64,000 nucleotides of DNA, from NCBI RefSeq assembly GCF_030167925.1, contig NZ_JASKUT010000002.1, forward strand, positions 496,001-560,000, read 5' to 3'. Both the position numbers and the translations under genes were made by a program. This DNA is from Paenibacillus silviterrae (lineage in GTDB: Bacteria > Bacillota > Bacilli > Paenibacillales > NBRC-103111). Positions 41,982-50,785 of this stretch are shown piece by piece (positions within the stretch are counted from its first letter, which is position 1; each line of letters opens with the position of its first letter). Under the pieces are notes generated by a model. That model saw only the letters and a list, made by a program, of their open reading frames with translations, was not told the DNA's origin and did not search any database.

Positions 41982-44900
41982 TTGGGGGACAATGCAAGAA
42001 CAGCAGTGAGGAAAGGAGCATGCTCACCCGCTTTCTTCGTAAGAATGACCATTTTGATTGCGTTGCTTGTAGGAATGCTTCCCTTAGCTCCTGCGCAGGG
42101 GGAGCCGGCGGCAGCGATACCTACGGAGGGTCCGAACTTGCTTCTCAACGGCAGCTTCGAACAAATAACGAACGGCTTACCCGCTTCGTGGAGTAAATGG
42201 ATTGCAAGCGGTTATACCGGCAATCCGCAATTTACTCTAGATGAGAATGCAATCAAAAGCGGCAGCCGCTCTTTGCGGATACAATCGGCTGAACCCGCGA
42301 GGGCAAGCATCAATCAGTCGATCCGCGTAGAACAAAATCAAAGCTACAGGTTAAGTGTTTGGGCCAAGCTGGATAACATCGTCTCAACGGATAGAGGAGT
42401 TGTTATGCGCTATCAGTTTTTCGACGCAAACAACACGAAGATCGGAACCGATAACTATGTGGGCGCCCGAAAGGGAACCGCGGATTGGGACCAAATTACG
42501 CATCAAGCGACCGTTCCTGCCGGTGCTTCCAGGATGCTGGTCGAGTATTTTCTGTGGGCCGCTTCCGGAACCGTATGGTTTGATGATGCGCAGGTATCCA
42601 AGGTCATACCGATCACCGATAGAATCAAAGCCGAGCATCCGCGGCTGCTGGCAAGCGCTTCGGATTTCGCCGCCTTAAAGGATCGTATTGCGGCAGATCC
42701 CAGACTTCAATCCTGGTATGACAAACTATACGCTAGAGCTGAAACGATATTGACGGAGCCGGCTTCCATCTATGAAATTCCGGACGGGGTCAGATTATTG
42801 GCGGTTAGCCGAAAGGTCAAGGACCGCATTCAAGCACTGGGCCTGATGTACCGTCTGACGGAGGATGCCCGGTTTGCCGAGAGAGCCTGGAAGGAGCTGG
42901 AGGCCGCTGGCAAATTTAAGGATTGGAATCCAAGTCACTTTCTCGATACGGCGGAGATGACCTACGCCTTTGCCATCGGCTATGATTGGCTCTACGATTA
43001 TTGGTCCGCTGAACGGAAACTATTTCTCCGCGATGCCACGGTGAACAAGGGATTCAACCCGGCGCTGGCCGGCTACAAAAGACCTGACTTTTGGGTGAAT
43101 ACAAGCAACAACTGGAATTTTGTAGTCAATGGGGGCATCGGCATGGGAGCTCTGGCTTTCGGAGATGAGCCGGAGGTGAAGGCGCTCGCAGAGGATCTTC
43201 TTGGGCGCGGCTTCCAATCGCTGCCGAAGGCACTGGCACAATGGGCTCCGGACGGAGGCTGGTATGAGGGACCCGGCTACTGGGCATATTCCGTCGAGTA
43301 CGCCGGACTTTATATGAAGGCGCTGAAGACAGCCGTTGGAACGGACTTCGGCTTGTCCCAAAGCCCCGGCTTTCCGTTAAACGGAGATTTTCCGATCCAT
43401 ATGTCGGGGCCGATTAACATGACCTTTAACTTTGCGGATGCGGGCTCGGGTCTGCCTAATTCTCCCTCGCTGCACTGGTTCGGATCCGAATTCAATAAAC
43501 CGGAATACGGCTGGTGGCAGGCCCAGCGTGCAGACTTAAGCCCGTCACCGCTTGATTTGCTCTGGTATGCTCCGAACGACTATCCCGGACCGCGTTCTTC
43601 CCATTTGCAGCTGGATAAATACTTCCGCAATGTGGAAGCTGTCTCTATGAGAAGCTCGTGGGAAGACCCGCGTGCCGTTTTTGCGGGCTTCAAGGGAACG
43701 AGCAAGGAAAAGAATCACAACAACCTCGATGCGGGTACGTTTGTGCTCGACGCACTGGGCGTGCGCTGGGCGCAGGAGCTAGGGGCCGACAACTACAACT
43801 TGCCGGGATATTTCGGCGGGGAACGTTGGACGTATTACAGGATGAGAGGCGAAGGCCAAAATGTTCTGGTGATCAACCCGGATGAAAGTCCGGATCAAGA
43901 TCCCGCCGCTACCATCAGCATCAGCAAATTTGCTTCATCGCCTCAGGAGTCGTTTGCCGTTGCTGACCTGACACAAGCCTATGCGAAAAACGTGGTGAAA
44001 GCGGAACGCGGCATCCGCCTTCTGGACCATCGGCGCCAATTGCTGATCCAGGATGAAGTGCAGGCGAAATCCCCATCCGATGTGTGGTGGTTTATGCATA
44101 CCGCTACCCAAGTGGAGCAGATCGCACCTGACGGACAATGGGCTATGCTTAATAGTAACGGAAAACGGCTGTGGGCGCGCATTCTTTCCCCGTCTCAAGC
44201 CAAGTTCGTGGTGATGGATGCCGTACCGCTGCCAACGTCCCCCAACCCGGAAGGACAAAATTCGAATGCGGGAATACGCAAGCTGGCTATTCATCTGGAG
44301 GATGTACAGGATCTTAGATTGGCCGTTCTGATGGTTCCGCTGCGCGAAGGGGAATCTCCGCCGGTGGAGCTGCCTCAGGTAATGCCGCTTTCGGAGTGGA
44401 ATACACCTACTGTAGAAGTACCTTTGTTACATTCGATTACCGTTAACGGCAAACCTCTAGAAAGCTTCACGGCTGAGTCGTTCACCTATGACGTTAACCT
44501 GCCCGATGGATCGACGACAGCACCGATTGTGACAGCAGTTGCTGCCAATTCGAATGCTTCGGTTCACGTGCGGCAAGCTTCGGGAGTTCCGGGAACGGCT
44601 TGGATTAACGTATCGACTCCCAGTGGGGGTACCGGAACGTATCAAATTCATTTCCAGAGCAAGGTTAGCGTAGGAGACGTTGGTTTGCCCGTTGCCGATG
44701 TAACGGCTAGCAGCGATGACGGCAATATCGCGCTGAACACGATAGACGATGATTTGGATTCCCGATGGTCGGCAGAGGGAGATGGAGAGTGGATCCGCTA
44801 CGATCTGGGTACCCCGAGCACCATACGCAGTGTATCCGTTGCCTGGTATAGAGGGAACGAGCGGACTTCCTCGTTTGATATTGAAGTTTCGGGCGATGGC

Positions 44901-46520
44901 ACTTCGTGGACACGAGTATTCAGCGGAAGAAGCAGCGGCATTACGACAGGACTGGTGAATTACGTTATCGGCGAGCATCAAGCACGCTATGTCCGTATTA
45001 TCGGCCACGGTAATTCACAAAACCAGTTCAACAGTATTACTGAGGTTCGTATTTATGATCGCGTCGTGAGTGATCCAAACAGGACACCAGAGTTAATGAG
45101 CGTATCCCTTTCTACGAATACTACCGGTCTAAAGGTATCGCAGTCCACCCGGCTGCAGCTCTCGGGAGCGATGAACACCGGAGAGCCCGCCGACCTAACC
45201 AGGGCTAAGGTGGAGTACTTCTCTAGCAACCCGGCAGTGGTATCGGTAAGCGGTGACGGGGTAGTGACGGCAGTCGGCGAAGGCAGCGCAAGGGTAGTAG
45301 CCGCCGTGACACTGGACGGTTACCTTAAGTTTGCGGGGCTGAACTTTACGGTGATGGACCCGCTTAGCCGCGTATTCACTCCAGCCAAGGACACGTTCGC
45401 ACGAGACGGAAGCTACGCCGACATAAACTATGGAAGCGGCGGCAATTTGACGGTCAAGAGGAGCAGTATAGGGTTCCAGCGTGAGGCTTTCCTTCAGTTT
45501 GACTTGGGTGATCTGACCGGCGACGTTGACTCAGCGGTGCTGTACCTCTACGGCAATGTTGCCGACAGCGCAGGGACGGAAATCGATAATACGGTTCGTG
45601 CGGTGGAAAACGATAGCTGGACGGAAACCGGTCTGACCTGGAACAACCGGCCATCCACAGGCGCATCATTGGCAACGACAAGAGTCAATAGTCAGCCGGC
45701 ATGGCGGGAGTTTGACATAACGGACTTTGTCAAAGCTCAGGCCGCTGGAGATCGCACGGCAAGTCTCGCGGTCCTTCAAGAAACGGAACCCGGGTTAAGC
45801 ACCAATTTCTACTCCAAGGAATCAGGTAAATTCAAACCATATCTGAAGGTGAAGCTGCTTGATAGTCATGTCCCTGCTATTAGTGTAACGGGAATCACTT
45901 ATGGGGGAAGCTACGCGAACAGCGTTACCCCGGTCATAACGGCCGAGGACGCGGAGACCGGCGTCAAGAGTTTGTCCATTACGGTTGACGGAAAGCCTCA
46001 TGAGTCCGGAGCAAACATAACGGCATTGGGGGTTCACGAGCTTACCGCAACCGCTGCGGATTATGCCGGCAATGTTTCGAACGTATCCGTAACCTTTGCT
46101 GTTTATGACCCGACGGCAGGACCGGTAACCGCGGGGGGCTGGTTCACTGCCGTCAATACGGAAACGGTCACCGGAAGCACTTACGGAAGTAAGGTTCACT
46201 TACAGGCAAACCTCGGATATAACAGCTTAGGTCAGCCGGAAGGGAGCTTGCGAATTCACGATGAACCGCGTGGAATCCGGTTCGAGCTGCAGCAGATCAA
46301 GTTCCTAGTCATTGCAGAACAAACGATGAGCCTGGTCGGGACCGGAATCGGTATGGACGGCCAAGAGTACCATGCGCAATTAGAGCTCTTGAATGACGCC
46401 GCGATGAACGGAAAGCCTAAACCTACGGTTTCTGTGTCCGTATGGCAAACGGATCGCAGCACCCCTGTGATGAAGGTAACCGGCCGACCGTTCACAGGAA
46501 ACATGACGTTTCATAAATAA
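41982..46520 (+). CDS. Very large secreted heparinase-II/III-like polysaccharide lyase with many accessory modules
   Basis: A protein of 1512 residues. In order: signal peptide (about 20-45), CBM-like beta-sandwich (about 50-200, PNLLLNGSFEQ), an alpha-barrel lyase domain (about 215-520; NTSNNWNFVVNGG), a heparinase II/III-like beta-sandwich (about 550-800; SSWEDPRAVFAGFKG, HNNLDAGTFVLDALG), a cadherin-like domain (about 805-890), F5/8 discoidin (about 905-1025), BIG2 Ig-like (about 1035-1115), DNRLRE domain (about 1125-1280), Ig-like (about 1285-1370) and a C-terminal beta domain. The TTG start at 41982 is set by GGGGAG upstream. The family cleaves uronate-containing polymers by beta-elimination; the exact polymer is unknown. 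The binding lipoprotein gene is 92 bp upstream. Confidence 0.85.
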   Translation: MGDNARTAVRKGACSPAFFVRMTILIALLVGMLPLAPAQGEPAAAIPTEGPNLLLNGSFEQITNGLPASWSKWIASGYTGNPQFTLDENAIKSGSRSLRIQSAEPARASINQSIRVEQNQSYRLSVWAKLDNIVSTDRGVVMRYQFFDANNTKIGTDNYVGARKGTADWDQITHQATVPAGASRMLVEYFLWAASGTVWFDDAQVSKVIPITDRIKAEHPRLLASASDFAALKDRIAADPRLQSWYDKLYARAETILTEPASIYEIPDGVRLLAVSRKVKDRIQALGLMYRLTEDARFAERAWKELEAAGKFKDWNPSHFLDTAEMTYAFAIGYDWLYDYWSAERKLFLRDATVNKGFNPALAGYKRPDFWVNTSNNWNFVVNGGIGMGALAFGDEPEVKALAEDLLGRGFQSLPKALAQWAPDGGWYEGPGYWAYSVEYAGLYMKALKTAVGTDFGLSQSPGFPLNGDFPIHMSGPINMTFNFADAGSGLPNSPSLHWFGSEFNKPEYGWWQAQRADLSPSPLDLLWYAPNDYPGPRSSHLQLDKYFRNVEAVSMRSSWEDPRAVFAGFKGTSKEKNHNNLDAGTFVLDALGVRWAQELGADNYNLPGYFGGERWTYYRMRGEGQNVLVINPDESPDQDPAATISISKFASSPQESFAVADLTQAYAKNVVKAERGIRLLDHRRQLLIQDEVQAKSPSDVWWFMHTATQVEQIAPDGQWAMLNSNGKRLWARILSPSQAKFVVMDAVPLPTSPNPEGQNSNAGIRKLAIHLEDVQDLRLAVLMVPLREGESPPVELPQVMPLSEWNTPTVEVPLLHSITVNGKPLESFTAESFTYDVNLPDGSTTAPIVTAVAANSNASVHVRQASGVPGTAWINVSTPSGGTGTYQIHFQSKVSVGDVGLPVADVTASSDDGNIALNTIDDDLDSRWSAEGDGEWIRYDLGTPSTIRSVSVAWYRGNERTSSFDIEVSGDGTSWTRVFSGRSSGITTGLVNYVIGEHQARYVRIIGHGNSQNQFNSITEVRIYDRVVSDPNRTPELMSVSLSTNTTGLKVSQSTRLQLSGAMNTGEPADLTRAKVEYFSSNPAVVSVSGDGVVTAVGEGSARVVAAVTLDGYLKFAGLNFTVMDPLSRVFTPAKDTFARDGSYADINYGSGGNLTVKRSSIGFQREAFLQFDLGDLTGDVDSAVLYLYGNVADSAGTEIDNTVRAVENDSWTETGLTWNNRPSTGASLATTRVNSQPAWREFDITDFVKAQAAGDRTASLAVLQETEPGLSTNFYSKESGKFKPYLKVKLLDSHVPAISVTGITYGGSYANSVTPVITAEDAETGVKSLSITVDGKPHESGANITALGVHELTATAADYAGNVSNVSVTFAVYDPTAGPVTAGGWFTAVNTETVTGSTYGSKVHLQANLGYNSLGQPEGSLRIHDEPRGIRFELQQIKFLVIAEQTMSLVGTGIGMDGQEYHAQLELLNDAAMNGKPKPTVSVSVWQTDRSTPVMKVTGRPFTGNMTFHK

Positions 46521-46528
46521 CCTTTCCC

Positions 46529-46575
46529 GGGCAATTCTTGGATGATCCGTTCATCTGAGAATTGCCTTCTTTTTC
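46529..46575 (+). terminator. Rho-independent terminator of the large lyase gene
   Basis: GGCAATTCT pairs with AGAATTGCC and TTCTTTTT follows, starting about 10 bp after the stop. The loop is about 19 bases. Confidence 0.75.
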
Positions 46576-46678
46576 ATGAAGCCTAACAACCGCAAAAAAA
46601 CACTCAAACACAGAAAGGAATCCCATGCCGAATGTCCCGAAAGAACGTATGATGGAATCGAAGGAGGGAGAGGGCGTC

Positions 46679-48616
46679 ATGAAGCTATGGACGAAAGAAT
46701 GGTTTGCAGAGATCAACGAGAAGGCGGCTCGCTCCCATCGGACACAGGATGTCAAAAAGCAGTTGTTTAACCGATTGGATTCCGAGGTTCAAAGGCCGTT
46801 GAGTATTCCTCTAACGGGAGGCGGCTGGTACCATCGTTACGTTTGCCCGAAGGACGGAACACGACTTACCTATAAGGCACGTGATAGGCATCTTTGCCCC
46901 AAATGCGGGGCGGTGTGGTCGGGTTCCCCTTGGGACGAATGCGGTGTCGATCTGGAGCATAGGCGTTATGCCGAATTAGCCAGAGATGCAGCTATCGGTT
47001 ACGCCTTAAAAGGGGAATCGGCGTGGAGTCAGCTGGCGAAATCTATTGTGCTTTTTTATGCCGAACATTATGAACGGTATCCGCTGCACGATAAGAATAG
47101 TGGAGCGGGAAAGACGTCGGGCAAGGTGCATTGCCAGACATTAACCGAGGCCTCATGGATCGTTCCCATTGCTCATAGCTATCATATTCTTAAGGAGCAC
47201 GGGCAATGGACGGCAGCGGAAGAGGAGCATTGCAGAAGAGGTCTGTTTCATAAGGTTCCGCCCCTTCTGCGACAGAATCGGATGGGCATTTCCAATTGGC
47301 AGTCGTATCATAATGCAGCGTTAGCGGCTATTGCTGCAGCGATCCATGATGAAGAGCTGATGCACGAGGCGATATATGATGGAAACAACGGCTTTTTGTT
47401 CCAAATGGAGCATTCACTCGATGAGGACGGCTTCTGGTACGAGGGGGCTTGGGGCTATCACCTGTATGCGTTGTATGCGCATGTCCAACTGGTGATGGCA
47501 GCAGATACATTCGATATGGATCTGAAGAATCATCCGCGGTTCAAGAAAATGTTTGAAATCCCATTGCTCGCGGCGATGCCGGATGGAACGCTTCCGGCCG
47601 TGCATGACTCGGAGAAGGTGAATCTGACGGGACGCGCCGCACTCTATGAATGCGCTTATGCGTGGTGGGGCCTGGGGACGGACCTGTTAAGCCTATCCAG
47701 GCGCGACAGCTTGTACAGCTTGCTGTTCGGTAAAGATTTGGACAGAGCTGCACCGGCAAACACACATGACCAAAAGATTGTAGAAGAGCAGCAGAGCATT
47801 TCTGCAATCCACCTTAAGAAAACGGGAATGATCGTGCTTAAGGAAAACGGAAGCCGCCCTAGAGCACTTCTTCTGGATTACGGACAGCATGGAGGGGAGC
47901 ACGGCCACTTCGATAAGCTGCATTATTCGTTCTTCTCGGATGGGAAGGAATGGGTCACTGATGCCGGAATGCTTCCCTATGGACATCCGCTCCATTACAG
48001 CTGGTTCCGCCACACGATAGCCCATAACGGGATCGTGATTAACGGAGCGTCCCAGCGGCCGACCGAGGGTCAATTAACGGTGAACGAATATCGGAATGGA
48101 GCATATATGCTGCAAGCGGAATCGAGTGAGGCCTATCAGGGCGTGAAGCTTCGCAGGACGCTGTTCCTGGAGAGCCGATTTCTGCTCGATATATGCGAGG
48201 CGAGATCGGAGGTTCCTGTCACCATGGACTGCTTTCTTCATTTGGAAGGCGAACCGGAATCGGCGGATTTGATACGCTTGGGCGGGGAACCTGCCGAAGG
48301 CTTGGCCGGAGCCGACGGATATTCGCATCTGCAGAACGGCATCAGATTAGCTGACTGGCAGCGAAGCTGGCTGATCCGTTGGCGCTCCGGATCAGGTACG
48401 GAGCATCCTCTACGGATGTGGGGAATCGAGGAAGCTCCGGGAGTACAATCCTACATGTACGACACCCCGGCCATGCCATCAATCGGGCATAGGAAAACCC
48501 TCGTGCGCCGGCAGCAGGCAGTAACTTACGGCCGCTTTATTACGGGTTTTAGCAGGGAGCAGCAGGATATGGAGGAGGTGCTGACATGGCTACAACACAG
48601 ACTGCCGATAAACTAG
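46679..48616 (+). CDS. Cytoplasmic heparinase-II/III-family lyase with zinc-ribbon-like insert
   Basis: A protein of 645 residues without signal peptide. An N-terminal region carries a cysteine pattern YVCPKDG...LCPKCG...WDECG (about residues 50-85), resembling a zinc ribbon. It is followed by an alpha-toroid (SNWQSYHNAALAAIAAAI; DGFWYEGAWGYHLYALYA) and a C-terminal heparinase II/III beta-sandwich (LLLDYGQHGGEHGHFDKLHYSFF; HNGIVING). Family catalytic residues are expected among the H and Y of these motifs. I prefer the ATG at 46679 after AAGGAGGGAGAGG; the ATG at 46625, with AAAGGA, is also credible. Its 3' end overlaps the LplB-type permease by 31 bp, so it probably degrades oligosaccharides after import. 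Confidence 0.85.
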   Translation: MKLWTKEWFAEINEKAARSHRTQDVKKQLFNRLDSEVQRPLSIPLTGGGWYHRYVCPKDGTRLTYKARDRHLCPKCGAVWSGSPWDECGVDLEHRRYAELARDAAIGYALKGESAWSQLAKSIVLFYAEHYERYPLHDKNSGAGKTSGKVHCQTLTEASWIVPIAHSYHILKEHGQWTAAEEEHCRRGLFHKVPPLLRQNRMGISNWQSYHNAALAAIAAAIHDEELMHEAIYDGNNGFLFQMEHSLDEDGFWYEGAWGYHLYALYAHVQLVMAADTFDMDLKNHPRFKKMFEIPLLAAMPDGTLPAVHDSEKVNLTGRAALYECAYAWWGLGTDLLSLSRRDSLYSLLFGKDLDRAAPANTHDQKIVEEQQSISAIHLKKTGMIVLKENGSRPRALLLDYGQHGGEHGHFDKLHYSFFSDGKEWVTDAGMLPYGHPLHYSWFRHTIAHNGIVINGASQRPTEGQLTVNEYRNGAYMLQAESSEAYQGVKLRRTLFLESRFLLDICEARSEVPVTMDCFLHLEGEPESADLIRLGGEPAEGLAGADGYSHLQNGIRLADWQRSWLIRWRSGSGTEHPLRMWGIEEAPGVQSYMYDTPAMPSIGHRKTLVRRQQAVTYGRFITGFSREQQDMEEVLTWLQHRLPIN

Positions 48617-49539
48617 GGACTAGCTCTCCTTGGAAGCTGCAGCGGATTCGTTATATGTGGAAATATCGCACGTTATATTTTCTGGCACTTCCGCCGATTT
48701 TGTATTTCGTTGTTTTTAAATACGTTCCCATGTTCGGTTCCATTATAGCCTTTAAGAACTACAATATTTTCAAAGGCATTCTGGACAGTCCCTGGGCCGG
48801 GATGGATCATTTTCGCGCGATGCTGGAGTATCCCGAATTTCGGCGAATCCTATCCAATACCCTGCTGATAAATGTATATGATCTGCTGCTGTCCTTTCCG
48901 GCACCGATTGTACTGGCTCTTCTTCTGAACGAGATCCGAAGCACGCTTTATAAGAAGTGGGTGCAGACCGTCATCTACATGCCGCATTTTCTGTCCTGGG
49001 TTATCGTTAGCGGTATTGTCGTTGGCTTTCTCTCCCCTTCCTCAGGAATGTTCAACACCGTCCTCGGCTGGTTTGGTGCGGAGCCGGTCTATTTCATGGG
49101 AGACAGCGCCTATATTCGTTCGATCATTATTGGCTCCGGCTTGTGGAGAGACATCGGCTGGGGGACGATTATTTATTTGGCTGCCTTGGCCGGTATTCAT
49201 CCTGATCTATATGAAGCGGCCGAGATCGACGGAGCCGGCCGGCTTCAGCAGACGCTGTCTATCACGCTTCCCGCGCTGCTTCCCACGATTGCCGTGTTAT
49301 TCATGCTAAAAATCGGTCACTTTATGGACTTCGGATTTGAACGTGTCTTTGTTTTCCTCAACCCGTTAAACAGCCAGAATGGAGAAATTATCGACACCTA
49401 CATTTATAAAGCGGGTCTCCTGGAGCAGCAGTACAGCTATACCACAGCGATCGGGTTGTTCAACTCGGTCCTGGGACTCCTGCTGGTTTTCTTGGCAAAC
49501 TATCTGCATAAAAAAGCAACCGGTGAAAGCCTGTATTAG
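48586..49539 (+). CDS. Polysaccharide ABC transporter permease, LplB-type
   Basis: A 317-residue membrane protein with six helices. The opening RTLYFLALPPILYFVVFKYVPMFGSIIAFKNY motif is typical of LplB permeases, and the EAA loop is EAAEIDGAGRLQQTLSITLP. It starts inside the lyase gene with ribosome site GGAGGAGG. Its last 13 codons lie in the duplicated 193-bp segment. The partner is the permease at 49760. No ATPase is adjacent. Confidence 0.93.
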   Translation: MATTQTADKLGTSSPWKLQRIRYMWKYRTLYFLALPPILYFVVFKYVPMFGSIIAFKNYNIFKGILDSPWAGMDHFRAMLEYPEFRRILSNTLLINVYDLLLSFPAPIVLALLLNEIRSTLYKKWVQTVIYMPHFLSWVIVSGIVVGFLSPSSGMFNTVLGWFGAEPVYFMGDSAYIRSIIIGSGLWRDIGWGTIIYLAALAGIHPDLYEAAEIDGAGRLQQTLSITLPALLPTIAVLFMLKIGHFMDFGFERVFVFLNPLNSQNGEIIDTYIYKAGLLEQQYSYTTAIGLFNSVLGLLLVFLANYLHKKATGESLY

Positions 49540-49693
49540 CGCGTATTAGAAGGAGAGTGATTGCATATGCGAAGGGGAAGTTCAGGCTATCGGTTGTTTC
49601 TGAGAGCGAACAACATTCTGTTATTCTTACTAAGTCTCGTGATGTTCCTGCCGATGGTCAATATTGTGGCCAAATCCTTCAGCGACAGCAAAA
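49501..49693 (+). repeat. 193-bp exact tandem duplication, copy 1
   Basis: This segment is repeated base for base at 49694-49886. It contains the last 13 codons plus stop of the LplB-type gene, the intergenic ribosome site and the first 42 codons of the partner permease. Because 193 is not a multiple of three, the first copy's permease start runs out of frame at the junction. Confidence 0.95.
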
Positions 49694-49704
49694 TATCTGC
49701 ATAA
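49567..49704 (+). pseudogene. Truncated decoy copy of the partner permease start
   Basis: The ATG at 49567 has the same ribosome site (AAGGAGAG) and the same first 42 residues as the real permease. It enters the second repeat copy in the wrong frame and stops at 49702-49704 (ending ...SDSKISA). It encodes 45 residues, essentially one membrane helix. It will be translated if the gene is expressed. Confidence 0.85.
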
Positions 49705-49886
49705 AAAAGCAACCGGTGAAAGCCTGTATTAGCGCGTATTAGAAGGAGAGTGATTGCATATGCGAAGGGGAAGTTCAGGCTATCGGTTGTTTCTGAGAGC
49801 GAACAACATTCTGTTATTCTTACTAAGTCTCGTGATGTTCCTGCCGATGGTCAATATTGTGGCCAAATCCTTCAGCGACAGCAAAA
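49694..49886 (+). repeat. 193-bp exact tandem duplication, copy 2
   Basis: Identical to 49501-49693. This copy carries the functional start of the permease at 49760 together with a second, non-translated copy of the end of the LplB-type gene. Confidence 0.95.
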
Positions 49887-50638
49887 CGATAGAAGCGGGA
49901 AGGGTGGGCTTGTTTCCCGTAGATTTTTCGTTAACCAATTATGAGTTCGTTTTGATGGATACCGCAATCTGGCGGTCCTTCGGGATTACGGTATATATTA
50001 CGGCAGTCGGCACGCTGATTAACCTGATCATGACCGCGATGCTGGCCTACCCGTTATCCCGGCAAGAATTCGTTGGCCGCAAGTATGTGCTGCTCATGGT
50101 GCTCTTTACCATGATCTTCTCGGCACCGCTCATTCCGAATTTTCTCTTGATCCGTCAATTGGGTCTAATGGATTCCTTATGGGCTCTTCTGCTGCCCGGG
50201 GCGGTAAGCGCCTTTAACTTTTTTGTCATGCGATCCTTCTTTTTGCAAATCCCGATTGAGCTCATTGATTCGTCCCGAATCGACGGCTGCGGCGAAACGC
50301 GGATACTCTGGAACATCATTGTTCCGTTATCCAAGCCTGCCATGGCGACAGTGGGCATCTTCTACGGAGTAACGCATTGGAACACCTATCAATCCGCCAT
50401 CTATTACATTAATGACAAAAGCTTGCAGCCCTTGCAGGTCAAGCTTCGGGAGATGATCGTGTCCGACAACATGAACTCCAGTTCGGGAGCGCATCTGTTC
50501 GATGCCGCTCTCCTGGCTTCCCCCGAGGGCATCAAAATGGCCACGATCGTGGTAGCCACACTTCCGATTATCGCGATTTATCCTTTTCTGCAGCGTTATT
50601 TCATCAAAGGGATGATGCTTGGATCCGTAAAGGCATAA
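49760..50638 (+). CDS. Polysaccharide ABC transporter permease, YtcP/LplC-type
   Basis: A 292-residue membrane protein with six helices (first: NNILLFLLSLVMFLPMVNIVAKSFS). The EAA region DSSRIDGCGETRILWNIIVP departs from the usual EAA-G core, as is common in this subfamily. The start ATG at 49760 lies in the second copy of the 193-bp repeat, with its own AAGGAGAG ribosome site. The repeat leaves 220 bp between the LplB-type stop and this start, where about 27 bp would be expected, so translational coupling between the two permeases is broken. Confidence 0.92.
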   Translation: MRRGSSGYRLFLRANNILLFLLSLVMFLPMVNIVAKSFSDSKTIEAGRVGLFPVDFSLTNYEFVLMDTAIWRSFGITVYITAVGTLINLIMTAMLAYPLSRQEFVGRKYVLLMVLFTMIFSAPLIPNFLLIRQLGLMDSLWALLLPGAVSAFNFFVMRSFFLQIPIELIDSSRIDGCGETRILWNIIVPLSKPAMATVGIFYGVTHWNTYQSAIYYINDKSLQPLQVKLREMIVSDNMNSSSGAHLFDAALLASPEGIKMATIVVATLPIIAIYPFLQRYFIKGMMLGSVKA

Positions 50639-50713
50639 ATTTCCCGAAACCGCCGAAACATTAGAAGCCGATGCAGATACTGTAAAAAAAAACGGATTCA
50701 CAGCAAAATATCC

Positions 50714-50745
50714 TTAAGACGGCTGCGATCATTCCAGTATACTGG
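50714..50745 (+). promoter_or_regulatory. Promoter with palindrome for the LplA-type binding protein
   Basis: TTAAGA (50714-50719) and TATACT (50738-50743) are 18 bp apart. The -10 lies inside the perfect 12-bp palindrome CCAGTATACTGG (50734-50745). It suggests separate control of the abundant binding protein. Confidence 0.5.
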
Positions 50746-50785
50746 ATTCATCGGCGCATCATTAAAGAAAAGGGGTTACGAAAGC

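Noticed and set aside
49501..49886. Insertion sequence as the cause of the duplicated segment
   Set aside because: The unit consists entirely of host permease sequence, without terminal inverted repeats or a transposase; a simple tandem duplication explains it.
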